Shown here: piece after piece, positions 32,764 through 51,017 of the stretch
Position numbering within the stretch: the first letter of the stretch is position 1
Layout: every line of letters starts with the position of its first letter
Assembly (NCBI GenBank): GCA_963573385.1
Contig: CAUYLG010026642.1
Coordinates: 1-64,000 of the forward strand
Origin: Cacajao melanocephalus
Taxonomy: Eukaryota; Chordata; Mammalia; Primates; Pitheciidae
Direction: 5' to 3'
Length of the DNA: 64,000 nucleotides
Notes under the pieces: generated by a model
What the model was told of the DNA's origin: nothing
The model's database searches: none
Seen by the model: only the letters and a program-made list of their open reading frames with translations
Program-made: the position numbers and the translations under genes

Positions 32764-33308
32764 TTAGGTTTTGCTGTTTTGCAGCAGTCAGCAACTCCTA
32801 GGTAACTGGCACTATCTTCAAATATTAAAATCAATATAAAGTCACAATTTTTTCTCATCAGGAGATTTATCATGCATTTAATCCTATTTTCTTTTCCTTG
32901 GAAAAGCATATGTTATATAATTTGTAGGACATACAATGTTATTAAAAAATGATGCTTTGAAAAAATCCAAAGCACATAAAATAAAATTAATCCCACAAAG
33001 GGATTAATTTTACTGGCTCTCTGTGTATGAGTAGATGTGTATCTAAGATATACAATTAACAGGTGACCCAATTGCTGTTTCTGTTTAAAATTTTTTTAAC
33101 CCAAGTAACAGAGTTGCTTGGAGCAGTCTATTAAAAGGTCAAATAGTCCTGCTAATTTAGGGAATTCTTTAATCTAGGGCCCTGGAAGGTAAGACCCTCA
33201 GGCTGTTTCAGATAGTTCTTGCATACTTTCAGAAACTAGCAATAACCGCCTATTATTAGTATATTCATGAAATAAGACAGGTGGATTTCCTTGTACTTCT
33301 GGATTTAG

Positions 33309-33646
<338 letters not shown>

Positions 33647-34663
33647 CATTGTTTCCTTTTTTAAAAATTAAAATAACCTAGACTTATTCACATTAACTAT
33701 TCAAGTGTACAGAACTGTGTACGTTTCTTTGCAGCTCTTCATACACACATTCCAACTGTATAACTGCAATTATAATATGTATACATCTGTGTTTTATCCA
33801 CCATAAAAATAATGTAAATTATATTTTATTATGATATTATTATCAATTTGCATTTTCCAATCTTCATGATTATCATTTAAATAAAAATATTTAATTTCGT
33901 AGAATTAATATACTTTATTTTCATCTTGGGCATGTAGGTTTTGTCTTTAGGTTTGGGAGCCAACCAGTAATCACACTATAAATCAGATTATTCAGTGCTC
34001 ATACTTCTGGGGGATGATGCGATCGTAGCAATTCACACTCCTGCATAATTTGATTTAGTGCCTGCTAACGTCCTACAAGAGATTATTTTATTGAGAATAA
34101 AATGGTGGAAATTAGGACATAGGGATTTGTGTAAAGATAGATCTGGAGGGGCAGTGTCTGGAACTTGGGAAAAAAGGGTCAAGAAGTTTGGAGAGAACAT
34201 GGAAAGGAATGTGAGGCTGCTGAAGACAAACGCAGAGTGCCCTCTTGGTAGCTCAGGCAGGCGGTGCATTCATTCCTCACACTGGAGATACTGAAAGAGC
34301 TCCATTCTTCTCCCATCCTACAACCCGCCCCCCATAGGGATGATTGACTTGTATTGCTATTTGACTCCTAAGACAGATTTGCTGCTCCTCCTTCACCCCA
34401 CCCCAGTCTAGAGGTCCTCAAATAGCAAGGAGAAGAGTAGTTATTTTCTATAATTCTGTCACGTCCTGACCCCAAAGTCTGCGTGAGATACTCTCATGTT
34501 TGTCCACAGCCTTCGTCTCTTTCTGAATTACATTGTGTTTATCTGTTCAGTCGCCTCAGTCCTCTGGGATATTGTGCCCTCTGAAGGCTAATCATGTTTG
34601 TCTTATTGCTTTTCTTTTAATGAATGAATAAATGGGACACAAGCCATATTTTTAGAGAAACTA

Positions 34664-35038
<375 letters not shown>

Positions 35039-35569
35039 TCATTATTCACCAATGTTTTGCTGCTAATATTGAGCTTCTTTTAAGAGGCAGGCAGGGATGC
35101 GGGGGAGAGGGGGCAGGGGGGATACACTTTGGGTGATATGAGGAAGAGGAAGGGTGGGAATGGAGAGGTAGGGATGGGGGAAGAACGCTGGTCTCTGGAA
35201 ACACTTCAGAAACACATTTGGCCTGTTTTTCTTGTCTTGTAAGTAGTACTTTTTATTGAAACGGTTTAATGATTTTTCAAATTTAGGGATAAGATAAACA
35301 GAGCATTTAGGAAAAACAGCTGTCCCAGCTCTGACAAAGAGTTCTCTCTCCCCGCAACCAGAGGCTGTCCTTGCCGCAGCTGGAAAGGACACTGTTAAAT
35401 CAGACTGAAAAATGTTCCTTCCAAACAGCTCTTTTAAACATAAAATATATTTCATTTTGCCCTTATTATTTTGGATCCAAGGTTACATCTACTTTGTAGC
35501 AGAAAACATAAAAAAACCATAATCCAAAGTTCTGAGCAAGGCCATCTTTTCTCTGATGTATCTAGGTCA

Positions 35570-36022
<453 letters not shown>

Positions 36023-36056
36023 TTAGAAATCCACAGTCTGCAAATCCTCCAGCTAA

Positions 36057-36402
<346 letters not shown>

Positions 36403-36417
36403 ATAGTAGTACATCCT

Positions 36418-36716
<299 letters not shown>

Positions 36717-36739
36717 AGTACATCCTGATTGAAAGAAAG

Positions 36740-36892
36740 AGGAAGCCCTGCACCCTGAGATGTGGGTTCCAATATGAGCTCAGTTTCACCCCTACCTTGT
36801 TGAATGACCTTGGAGAAGTTACCTAGCCGCTGTGACTCAGTTTCCCCACTGAGTTATTGGGAAGCTCAAATGAGATACACGTAGGTAGAGTG
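36740..36892 (+). mobile_element. MIR fragment
   Basis: GTTGAATGACCTTGGAGAAG, then GACTCAGTTTCCCCACTGAG. Confidence 0.7.
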
Positions 36893-36984
36893 CTCCCAGA
36901 TGCTTCACTGCTTGCTTTTGCTTCTCACATAACCTAGCCCTAAACCTGAGATTCTAAGCTCAACACGCCATCTTTGTATAGTGT

Positions 36985-37104
36985 ACCTGTCTCATCCTCT
37001 TTAGTCTTTTGTAAGCTCCTTATGAAAGATATTCTTCATCCATGTTTTGATTCCTTGCAGGCTTAGCACACTGCAGATGATCAATTAACACTGGTTGGAT
37101 TGAA
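36985..37104 (+). mobile_element. L2 3' end
   Basis: TTTTGTAAGCTCCTTATGAAAG, then GGCTTAGCACACTGCAGATGATCAATT resembles the L2 terminus. Confidence 0.55.
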
Positions 37105-37507
37105 ATCAGCTGAGCTTCCAAATTTTTTTTAATTTAAAGATTATTTTATTTACATAAACCAATAAAAAGAGAAAGTCAAAATGAAGAACGATTTTTAACC
37201 CCAAGAAAAATTTCACAGGTTTCATGTGGCCTTGTTTATTATTACAAGACCCATGAGATCGTATTTTCTGATTAAGTGTATCCAGGTTGAGGAGCTGTTA
37301 AATCTCTTATGCAAACACAGTTTTCAAGAGAACAAATGCAATCCTTTAAAATAGGCATATGTGCAGTTTCCAATAACAAACATACATGGTCTAAAAGTTA
37401 TAGGTCAACAGTCGCATTAGATAACTGTGAAAACAAACCTTTACTTATTAGGAAAGCTTTTGACTCTTTTTAGTAAACTGATTTTGACAGAAAATTAGCT
37501 TCATTTG

Positions 37508-37700
37508 CATGGGGGTTAAGGGAGGGACAGCAAGGGGTGAGGAGGTTGGGAGGGAGAACACTGGGAGAAATGCCTGATGTAGGTGACGGGGGCCGGGGGT
37601 GATGGAGACAAGTAAACCTCCACGGCATGTGTGTACCTATGCAACAATCCTGCAAGATCTGCACATGTACCCCAGAACTTAAAGGACAATTAAAAAGAGA
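37508..37700 (+). mobile_element. L1 3' end, plus orientation
   Basis: GGGAGGGAGAACACTGGGAGA, then ATGCCTGATGTAGGTGACGG and TGCACATGTACCCCAGAACT, then an AATTAAAAAGAGAATAAAA tail. A short 5'-truncated primate-type L1. Confidence 0.88.
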
Positions 37701-38100
37701 ATAAAAGGAAATACACCAAAAAAATGTATAGTTTGAAACTATGGACCACAAGTTTCGATGGTCTTATGAAAGCTTTGAATGAAAAAGTTGTCGATACAAG
37801 TGCTTTTGATAAGTAGAGCTTCTGATTAGCCATGATCCATTGTTTAAAAAGATTAAAGGGAAAAGTTAGAGAATATTTACCAACCAATTACTGCAACATT
37901 AAAATAAGTCTATGCTTTTTTCTGTATCTTGTGCAGAATGTTTCTTAAAAGCATTCAGCATTCCTTTAGGCATGGAGAGTGAAGGTTTTAGAGCCGACAT
38001 CCCCAAATCAAAGGCAAGTCAGTGGAGAAACCAGGGAGGCCACCCAATAGCCCTGATAGTCGTCTTAAATGATAATGATATAAACCAGCTTTAACAGTAG

Positions 38101-38205
38101 TCAGGCAGGCGAAAGGCACAGGTTTTACTCCATCTGAGCAGGGACAATACCCATGTGCCCCAGAGCCTGGCACAGTGGTTACTCAATAACCATTTGGTAA
38201 ATGCA
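38101..38205 (+). mobile_element. L2 3' end
   Basis: CATCTGAGCAGGGACAATACC, then AGAGCCTGGCACAGTGGTTACTCAATAACC. Confidence 0.68.
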
Positions 38206-39059
38206 GAGCTGACCTTCCTACCCACATGGAAAAACCCCAACCTTTGACCTGATAGAGACATAGTCTGGTCTACATTTTATTCTGGAGAGGTTTTCCTCTC
38301 TTTGAGGCTTCCATGATGAGCTAGAGCTTTCCTGAGTTGTCAAACCCACTGAAGGAACGAATAGCCTACTGATGGTCCTAAGTGGCCGTTTAACTTCTTG
38401 AAGGAGAAACAGCATAGGCTGCCATCATCACAGTAATCCCCACCTGCTGAGCACTCATGGAGAAAACAAAAGATTTCTCTAGGGACCTGGGCAACCTCAG
38501 GTTGCTAAAACACAAGGCCGTAATATGAGGAAAAACATCCCAAGTTCCAGCAGAATTTGAGAGCTAACTAGAACCACCTAGTCTTAGAAGGCACTGTTAA
38601 AACAACCAGTTGTCCATTTCCTGAATAAGAAAGGGGAAGACATGGATAACTCCCAGACCTAAAGAGTAGCATTTTAGCAACTGTAACCTTATTCATCCGA
38701 GTGACCTTAATATAAACAAGGCACTGATATTTAACAAATATAGAAGGAATTATGTCCAATGGAAATCACCTATCATTATACGCTACCTAGAAAACCCTGA
38801 AACTTAAACATTATTGACAACTGTAATTACATATAGAAATACGTGTTTATATTCATGGGCAGATCATTAGACACAGTTCAAATTAATTACTTGAAAAAAT
38901 AAAGGTGTACTGTAACTGCTAAGGCTTGAATTAATTATCTCTAGCTTCCAATGAATTTCAAGTATTTCAAAGGAAACTGATTGAAGTTTCAATAACACAT
39001 TTAAGTTAGAGGATAGAATAACTCTTTTACATACTGAATCTAACTTCCTTCCCATTAAA

Positions 39060-39076
39060 AAATATATATATATATT
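39060..39076. repeat. AT dinucleotide repeat
   Basis: Seven AT units directly before an Alu. Confidence 0.7.
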
Positions 39077-39084
39077 TTTCAAAG

Positions 39085-39377
<293 letters not shown>

Positions 39378-39910
39378 TCACAATAACTCAGTGGGAAAAT
39401 ATATATACATATTCCAAAAGGAAATAATGTGCCTCCAAATCTCAACCTATGATTCTCATGTAGATTTCTGAGAGCCAAAATCAAGGAAAAAAAATGAGGC
39501 CAAGAAGTCTTGGAGACACCATCTTCTCCGTCTTATTTGCTTAAGCCATGCAAGAAAGATGATCACACATCCTTCCCTGAGACCGTTTCAGGAGATAATA
39601 AACCTAATATTCATTATCTCTTCTTTCACCTTCTCTGTCCCTTGCAGGTTAAGACAATGTCTGGTTCTTTCTGCAGGAAGAACGGCTTCTCACCATCTCA
39701 GAACATAAACGATCACAGATGTGCATGCATAAGCTGCCTCTAGAAAAATCACTGTTTCTAGAAGGAAATACGATATTATGTGCATATAAATGCGATCTAT
39801 CAGTTTAGCAGACATGAAAATAGGATACTATTCCATCTACGTTTTCTTATTAACAATTCTTTTTCTGAATTTTTTATTAGGAAAAGTACCCTTTTACTGC
39901 ATTCTACGAG

Positions 39911-39972
39911 AAATATAAAGTTCAGCTTAAAAAAAAGAAACAAAAAAGTAATATAAATATAAAGTTCAGCTT
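39911..39972. repeat. 18-base direct repeat around an A-rich filler
   Basis: AAATATAAAGTTCAGCTT occurs at 39911-39928 and 39955-39972. Between them are 26 bases, mostly A. Confidence 0.9.
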
Positions 39973-40439
39973 TATATTTATGTATAAGCTATAATTTTTC
40001 ATAGCTAAGGTTTAGACACGGTGTCACACCTTACTCTAAGGAGTAACCTCTAAAACTTTACTTAGTGTGACATCTAGTGCCCAGAACAAGAAAACAGTAA
40101 TAAAAAGTCACTGTTGCCTTTTGAGTGATTCATCTCTGGAAGTACTGACTAGGACCTACCAATAGGAGAAGAACACCAAATATGGATCATACTATAGGGT
40201 ATAGTTCACAGGTTAATTTCTTCACATGTCATCCCAAACCCCAAATATCCTCAAAATCTGAAACCTCTCTAAATTCCATGGTTCTAAAGATGGAATATCC
40301 TCTACTCTTTGGCTCACTGCAATAAAAGAAGGTGACTGCTGCAAAGAAGACGAGAATGTTGGACAAATGCTGTGATAATGTATCATTTTAAAATAAATGC
40401 CAAACGACTGGCTGATGTTTAATTTATCACCTATGCTCG

Positions 40440-40625
40440 AATGGAAAAGACCTTAAACTTAGGAGTCAGGACCCTTGTGGGGGATTTCTGCTCCTATCAT
40501 TTATTAGCTGTGTGATGCTGGTGAGCTACTTAACCTCTCTGAATCTCTGCTGCTGTGCTTTCTCTGGAAGGGGGATTACCTACCTCTCAGAGTTTTGTGA
40601 GATTATTGAGAAGAAACGTGAAACT
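40440..40625 (+). mobile_element. MIR fragment
   Basis: CATTTATTAGCTGTGTGATG, then ACTTAACCTCTCTGAATCTC and CCTACCTCTCAGAGTTTTGTGAG. Confidence 0.75.
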
Positions 40626-40629
40626 TCTG

Positions 40630-40890
40630 CTACGGCCAACATGTATTGAGCACTTCCTATGTCCTAACACTGTGCTAAATATTTTTAGTACATACATTAC
40701 CTCATTTAATCTTCTCAACGACCTTATGGTGTAAGGGATATTAGTATACTCATTTCACAACCAAGAAAACGGACACCTGGTGAGGTGAAATCACTTTCCC
40801 AAGGTCCTAAAGCCAATAAATGACAAAGGCAGGATTCCAACTCAGTCCTTATGATTCTAGAACCCACATGTGTAATCACTACATTATGTT
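40630..40890 (-). mobile_element. MIR, nearly full length, inverted to its neighbour
   Basis: TATTGAGCACTTCCTATGTCC, CTCATTTAATCTTCTCAACG, CTCATTTCACAACCAAGAAAAC and CTTTCCCAAGGTCCTAAAG, MIR in reverse. Confidence 0.78.
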
Positions 40891-41379
40891 AAGAAAGTTT
40901 TATGTGCCATTTATCGTTGATTAAATGTCATTTTAATCCCATTTCTATAACTCCTTGGAAATCAGATCCTTGGTTTGGAGCTTCCTACTTTTTAAAACAT
41001 TGTTGTTTTCTAAAATGCACCTGACTTACCTCACCTTGACCAAAGAATAAGGTGAAGGTCACCTCCACGGTGAGACCTGACTCTAACCCTCTCCCTGCCA
41101 ACTGTGTCTAGTGATGGCATAGCTTAGTGATTTTAGGGTCATCTCTGTGCTGTGCAGGCTGCGTTCTCAAGACACCGTGTAGGGCTATCTTACACATCCA
41201 CTTTGATTTTTTTCTTCCCCCAAAACACTGTGATTTTTTAATGAAGCCCTCTTCTTTTGAATTCCACCAAGATCAAAAAGCCATTCAAGGGAAGTCTCTC
41301 CTCTTTCAGGAAAGATGAAATAATTTGCTGGTTATTTGAAATAATTCAAGATGGAATAATTTGAAAAAAGAATATGCTG

Positions 41380-41736
<357 letters not shown>

Positions 41737-42004
41737 CTATGCAGCAACCTGGATGACTGGGTAGCTCAGTGGGTAGTTTCTATCAGTCCCATATGCTAAA
41801 GGATCTCAAGAGGGGCACATACTGATGCATTAGGAAGGTTTCTCTCCTTTAGCTTATTTTTTAAATACAATATTTCCTTCTTTTTATTTCTAACTTTCTC
41901 TTTTTTCTTCTTTTTAAATAATGAATATATTAAAAAGAAACTATTAAAAATCCCATAGTGCCATGTCCCTGATATAGCTGGTTGAATATTTACTCCAGAT
42001 TTTT

Positions 42005-43192
<1,188 letters not shown>

Positions 43193-44240
43193 AAATAAAA
43201 ACATTTATAATATTAGCAAGTCTAAAGAGTATAGAAACATAGATAACAGAAGGCGGACCTGCCTCTTTCTGTTTAGACAGTTTCCAGTGACATAATAAGC
43301 AATAGAGTGTGTAAGCTTATAAAGGCCTATGGAAATAATTAAGGCCTGCAAAAACTGTTAGCTTTAAAAGAAAAAAAAATTGCAAATTAGATAATTAATA
43401 TTCACTTAAATGTATTCAAAATGTAATATTGGACCAGCTGATCAATTATCATTCAAATAAATTCAATTCTTACATAGTTATATATATGTATATGCATGTG
43501 TAGTAAATTTAATGAGAAATGTGGGTACATCCTAATGCATTTGCTCTGATATAGGAGTGACTTCTAAAAGTCTAAAAGTGCTTGGAGCTTTTAAAAGACT
43601 TAAGGTACCCTTTTCTCTCCCCTCAACCCCTTCCTTCTAAAGAAAAGAGTTCTAATTGTTTCTTGTGATTCCTTTCAGGAATACAAAAGCATATTTACCT
43701 ACATATAAGTCTTCTGGACCTGGCTTTTCCCATTTGGCAGTATACAGTGGAAGTCTCAGCACACAGAGATAGTGGTGGGTGCCGTGTGCTGCCTGGAATC
43801 ACAGCTCATTCTCCCTGATGCTGGGAGTGTTGTCTACTGACAGCTCTCAACTAAATAAATGCCTGCCTTTGAATTGCCCTTGACCAAAGGGAGTTGGTTC
43901 CACCAAGACTAGACTACAGCGACTGGTCAACGGGGGAGCTGTTGATATAAAGGCCCCTCCCTCGGGATTAATGGAAGACATCTCCTAAGAGTCATCCCAA
44001 ACCTCAAGCTTCCTATGGGAGAGGCTGAGACCTCTCCTGTAACGACATTGCAGTTCAACTTCTCCCTTGGCTCAGTTTGGCTTCCCAATCCTTTGCTCTC
44101 TTGAAAAGCTTGTTCCTGAAAGCACTTCACACTAAAACTCCAGTACACAATTTCTGCCTCATCCCTCTGCTGGGCATCCAACCTAGAATGCTGATGTACC
44201 TTGGTCTTTTTAATGGTTACATAGTATCCTGCTGAATGGA

Positions 44241-44440
44241 GATAGATATATCTATATCTGTCTACATATATGTGTGTGTGTGTATATATGCATATCTAAA
44301 TATATATTTATAAATATATATTTATATATTTATAAATGTATAAATATATAATATATACATATATATCTAAAAATATATATAATATATTATACTATATTAT
44401 TATATACTATAATATATAAATATATATATATCTAAAAAAG
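44241..44440. repeat. Long AT-rich microsatellite
   Basis: GATAGATATATCTATATC passes into TATATATG, a short TG run, and then about 150 bases of AAATATATATTTATA units. Confidence 0.92.
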
Positions 44441-45352
44441 TATTGACTGTGTTTCAGACTCTTCTATCAATCAATTCAAGATATTATAAAAGTTGTGAAG
44501 AGCAGTTGTTCAGAAAATCACAAGTTGATACTGCCATGCTCAACCGAAGTGAATCATAGTGCAGCAAAAAGGGGGCCAATCAACCTTCCTTTGGAATAGT
44601 CTTTCCTCTCCATATGACGGTTGATGTCCACTCTAATCAGATGCTTACTTTCCTTTAGGCTCAAAATAGATAAGAAGTGTTAATGAACTGATGATATTTC
44701 CCCAGAAGTCCAACAGAAACTCATTAACCTCTGTGTCTTACTCATAGAATCTAAAGGACAGTGGGCAAACCCTAAGCATTTATCCTGTTCTCTTTGTCTC
44801 AACGATCCTTGAGAATTTTCACATCATCGGCAATGTCACCTTCAAAAATGAATCCATGCGCTATCGACAGTGATTTATACAGTGACGATTTCTCGTTGTA
44901 GTACCATTTTGACAAGTTTGTCATTCTCTGTAATAAACACTGTCATTTCTGACACGGCTGGTAGAAGAGTTTCATTAAAATGTGCAGAGGGAAAAAACTA
45001 TGTACCTTGGGAGAGGATGAGGAAGGGGAACAATGGTAATTTTGAAAAAGTAAATATGCAGATCAGGTACATTCCATACACACCAACCCCCAACCTCAGA
45101 TACTCTTGCATAAGACGTTTAAACTCATAAAACTGTCAAAATTAGAATTTCAAATAAACATTTAGGCCTTTGGTAGTATCTAGAAATAAATTATTTTACT
45201 ATAGAGCTCTTCCTTTTATATATTTATATATGTTTTAGCATTGTTGACTTTCATTTTGATGACTGGTCTATCACTCTTAGCCTAGTAATGTATTTTAGAA
45301 ACAAGCCAGGTCTATAAGATGCTGTGGGATTTGGAACTACAATCAAAACCCT

Positions 45353-45614
45353 CTTTTCTTTTTTCTGAGATGGAGTCTTGCTCTGTGGCTCAGGCTGCAG
45401 TGCAGTGGCGCGATCTTGACTCACTGCAACCTCTGCCTCCTGGGTTCAAGCGAATCTTCTGCCGCAGCCTCTGAGTAGCTGGGACTAAAGGCGCGCGTCA
45501 CCGCACCTGGCTAATTTTTGTACTTTTCTTAGTAGGCACCGAGTTTTGCTATGTGGGCTGGCTGGACTTGAACTCCTGACCTCAAATGATTCGCCCGCCT
45601 TGGCCTCCCAAAAA
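45353..45614 (-). mobile_element. 5'-truncated Alu, minus orientation
   Basis: It starts TTTTCTGAGATGGAGTCTTGC and stops at GCCTTGGCCTCCCAAAA. Confidence 0.92.
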
Positions 45615-45939
45615 ATCCTCCTTTCTAAAATGTTTTCTACTCTGGTTTCTGCCTGGAAATAATAACCATGCTTATTCCATTTCACAAACTTGTCCAAAGG
45701 CATGGCTGACAGGTGATCAAATCTTCTTAGAATGTGATGACAGTGTAGCTGTAGATGAGTCTAATGCAAGAGTTAAGGCCTCTCCGAAAATAATTGTTGG
45801 CTGAAAAATGTTTGATTTTGGATATGCATCGGGAAGGTCAGTTTTTCTCACTTTCCCTTAACCTTAGAGTCATAGTATTGTGGCAAAAGATAAAATATAA
45901 AAATAAAGAGTAAAAAAAGTTGGAAGAGATCTTAGAATT

Positions 45940-46090
45940 TCTCAAGTTTTTCCACCCACACTCTTCCATACAAAGAACCTGAGTCTTAGAGAGGTTAAGG
46001 GCATGGTGTAGCTAGTTAGTCACAGTCCCTTGTGATCACAGGTTAGTAGCATTCAGGACCAGGTCTCAGGTCTTATGACCCATGGTATGG
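45940..46090 (-). mobile_element. MIR-like fragment
   Basis: GAACCTGAGTCTTAGAGAGGTTAAGG is the only clearly MIR-like block. Confidence 0.5.
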
Positions 46091-47172
46091 TGCTCATTAC
46101 AAAAAAGTAGCATTTTCAATTGTTTCTATTCTCCTATTACTCTCCTGCCAACTCTAAACAGTTTTAACTATTCTAACTGCAGTTTTTCAACAACTGTAAG
46201 AAGTAATGGTTTCCATTTCTAGTGCTCAATCGACAGCTCTGTGTTTTAGTAAGGACTATGTGTTTTGTACCCCTTGTCTGCAACTGGAATTACCCTGGGG
46301 GTATACATGAGATTTCGCAGTGGAAATCAATTGCAATTGAACATGTGGTTATTTTCTTTCTTAACTTTCCACAGGCAATTTATAAATCTTCAAGAGCTTG
46401 TCTGCTACTGTGAGTGATCTGTTTTCTAATAAGTTTCTTTGCCTGGTGATAAGAAACTGCTAATGCTGTAAAGCCACAGTGGCTCAACATAGACCACAGA
46501 TCGGGAAGGCATCCATAACTTTAAAGTCTCTGTCACAGATCTTTGAGGCCCATTCCAACCTGATTTAGGCTGTGAACCTGGTTCCGTATCTGGGCTACTT
46601 GTGACCCCTGTTACTTTTCAGGCGTCAAACTCCCAACCACCACTGCTTGTTTCCAGCCTGGGAACCCATGACTTCAGCCTCCTGTTAAGTGACATGTTTT
46701 AGTTCTGTATAGGTCTACAAAGACACTTGTCCAGTTTTGAAATGTATATTGCTCTTGTTTTAGTTACCATTACTATATAAAGTCACACCATGTCCTGATC
46801 AGAAATCTCCAAAATAGGCAGTAAGAGCAATTTAGGCAGGGTTTTTGGTCATATTTCTATTGCATTCATGGTCTGGGGGTAGGTAGTGATGATCATGGTG
46901 ATGACCAATTTTAGCGCTGGCTTTTCTAAAGATAGCTCTAAAATTTCTCCAAAGGGATTTTTAGATGAGCATCAATATTTCAAAATTTTAATGACCTTCC
47001 TCATGTACCCTTTGCCATTTTGTAGGTAAACAAGAGAAAAATGCCAAGATTCACTTGCTTTTCAAAATTCCAGCATGTAGCCAGAGCCATAAAAAATACT
47101 AATGTTCTGGAATTGGTGGTGTAACTGGTGAAGATCTCAAACAGAGAAGAGAATTAAGGTAGGCAGAATGCA

Positions 47173-47491
47173 CCACATGACAAACTCTTGGTCAATGACG
47201 GGGTCACATCTATGACAGCAGTCCCATAAGATTATAATGCTATATTTTTACTGTACCTGTTCTATGTTTAGATCTATTAAATACACAAATACTTATTATT
47301 GTGTCACAATTGCCTACAGTATTCATACAGTAATAGGCTGTCCTATGTTTGCGGCCTAGGAGCAATAGGCTCTTTCGCATAGCCTAGCTGTGTGGGCTTG
47401 TGTATACTCTGTGAGGTTTGCACAGTGATTAAATCACCTAATAACCCATTTCTCAGAAGGTATTCCCATTGTTAAGTGAAGCATGACTGTA
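47173..47491 (+). mobile_element. DNA-transposon-like repeat ending in GCATGACTGTA (family not named)
   Basis: GTCCCATAAGATTATAATGC, CTGTACCTGTTCTATGTTTAGATC, ACAATTGCCTACAGTATTCA and GCCTAGGAGCAATAGGCT match a common old repeat I know with termini of the CAGTCATGC type. I cannot fix its name. Confidence 0.7.
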
Positions 47492-47506
47492 TTGAGAGAT
47501 GGCCCT

Positions 47507-48352
47507 CAAGATTCTTGTCCCAGATGTGTACCCCCATGTGATGCATACACACTCCCTTTGGAGTGTCAGCAGGAGTGTAAACAGGATGGAATTTCACTCC
47601 TGTGATTAGGTTACTCTATCCAGCAAAGATGGGAATTTTCAGATGTAATTAAGGTCTTTGATTAGGTGAATTTCAGTGACTCAAAAGAGAGACCATCTTA
47701 GTGCGCCTGAACTACTCAGGAGCGTCAGCGTCTTTAAAATGAAGGAGCCCTTCCTGAAGGTAGTGATTTAAAGCATGAGAGAGATTTTCCCACTGGCTTT
47801 GAAGGAGGACCTGAGGGCAGCATCTAGGAGCTGAAAGTGACCCTTGGTCAATAACCAGCAGGAAAACAGGGACCTCAGTCCTACAACTTCAAAAACTGAA
47901 TCTGCCAACAATGTGAATGACCCCGAAAGATGATGTCTTCAAAGCAGAGGTGACAGCTGAGCAGCTGGCAGAGCCACTGGCCTCATCCTTGACTCTGGGA
48001 CCCCTCCTAGCTGCACCAATGTGTCTTCCAGAGACATTAAAGTTATGAGTGCCTTCCTGATCTGTGGTCTATGTTGAGCCACTGTCTTGGGATTGAGAGA
48101 GGCAAGAGAGGCACAACTTCCATTATGTACAAACATGGTGTCAACCCCAGGGCTAGGCTGCCTCAGGCAAATGTCAGCCTCAGGTGAGAATACAGCTGGC
48201 TGCCACCCTGATTTCAGCCTGGTAAGACACTGAGCAGTTGTCCCATACCTGAACTCTTGACCCATGGAAACTGTAAAATAATGAATGCATGTTGTTTTAA
48301 GCCTCTAACTTCATGGTAATTCCTTACACAGCAATAGAAACTAATACAAGAG
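47507..48352 (+). mobile_element. Old LTR-like repeat (family not named)
   Basis: GGATGGAATTTCACTCCTGTG, CAGATGTAATTAAGGTCTTTG, AAACAGGGACCTCAGTCCTAC, GAAACTGTAAAATAATGAATG and CAGCAATAGAAACTAATACA are in the order of a common old repeat. Confidence 0.65.
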
Positions 48353-48446
48353 GGTATACGGAACATCATTCTGATATTGCATGAGGAATGTGCAAATGTC
48401 ATACACTCTCAGAGAAACCACATGTTCACTCACCTTAGAAGAAAAG

Positions 48447-49473
<1,027 letters not shown>

Positions 49474-49559
49474 GGGAGCGTCCAACAAAGCCCCAAATCA
49501 AATGAGGTACAGCCACCGAATGAGAAACAACAGCAAATGGTCTGACCAACCAGGCGTAG

Positions 49560-49614
49560 AGCAGTTACAGGCAGATGCACCTTTACGTGTGCGCAAAGAG
49601 CACCTGTAACTGCT
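49560..49614. repeat. Short hairpin with 12-base arms
   Basis: AGCAGTTACAGG at 49560-49571 is the exact reverse complement of CCTGTAACTGCT at 49603-49614. The 31-base loop has a smaller GCAC/GTGC pairing. Confidence 0.85.
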
Positions 49615-51017
49615 ACCGACAGGGCAGATGAGTTCTGTATTTACTGCAGCAGAAACTTATATTTAAAAGTTTAATGAAAGAGTAAGTCCTCCATATAGTA
49701 GAACCCTCGAAGCACCAAATTCATTATAAACCAGAGTGGTTTTGGATACCGTTAAAACTGGAAACATCTGGGACACTTTTGTTTTATGGTATAAGCCATG
49801 AGAAGAGCTGTATAATTTTCGTGACCATATTATTTACTTTTCCACAACTTATTCCCATTGAAACAATCTTTTAGAACCCACCTTTTAGTTTTTGGCTCAG
49901 AAAGCATGCCACTTCTAAGTGCCACTGGTGGCAAGACCCTTTTGATAGCCACTAAAAGCTCAAACATTTTTCCAAGGACAGAGGATGCCTGCAGGTGTTT
50001 GTCCTCACCCTTGTGAAGTTACACTGCTCTGTTCAGAAAAACAAAACAGGCGCCTCTGCTTGAATTTGGTTAATTTTGTCATCTGCATATGTGGTCCTCA
50101 AGGCATACCCGTCCCCTTCAATCAGCAATAGAGAAAATCTGCTCTCCAGGCTCTTCCCAGAGAGGTCAACATTTATTTGGCCTCTGCTACTTCTTCCCAG
50201 AGCCTTCCTGAGAAAACTAATTGACAGAGATGGAATTAGAGGAATGCAATCTATCCATTCTTCCAGGCAGCCTAAGCTCTATTAAGATAGCTGTCTGGCC
50301 TTTAACACTGTGGTCATGGTCCACTGGAGTGGGACAAAAGGCCTTAAGACCTTCCACGTTTGAGGAGTAACAATGAAGTGGACCAATTCATGGCCCATCG
50401 CAAGATCCTCATGGCGATGGGCTGTACCTTGGAACACCTGAAGTGGATGATGTGAAAACTCTGTTACCTGTGGCTTCTTCCCCTGTCTTCTCTTTACCTT
50501 TTACCTTCAAGATGAAATGTCTTTGCTAAACTATCTTAGACATATTGATGTTATACCTTCCGTTTTCATGAAGAGAGAATATAAGAAATGGTAACATGAA
50601 AAATATCCTGACAAATCTGCACTCAGTAAGACACTACACTGTCCATCATATTTTCTCTTTATGTAAGAAGAAATACAGGAAATGTCTTTAAAATTTTTAA
50701 ACCAGAAAAATATATTTATTTAAATTAAAATTTTATTTTCAAAGAGAAATAAATAATGTACTGGCAGCCAAGAAGCTCAGAGTTGAAGTCAATACTCAAT
50801 TACAAAAACTCTATCAGCCTTGGGATATATAAAATATATATATCCTCCCTACCGGTACATTGTTTTCTACTTATATTTCAATATCCTGCTAATGAAATGC
50901 CTTTTTCAAGATACCTCAAATCTTTTTTGGGAGTAGATGAATTGTACATTAAAAAAACTTCAAGTGGGATGATAAACACAAAGCTTTAAGAATATATTAT
51001 ATTTTAAAAGACAGTAA

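Noticed and set aside
35063..35455. A 130-codon minus-strand frame next to window exons 2-4
   Set aside because: No family resemblance and low-complexity proline and phenylalanine content. It lies within an intron and joins no exon in frame.
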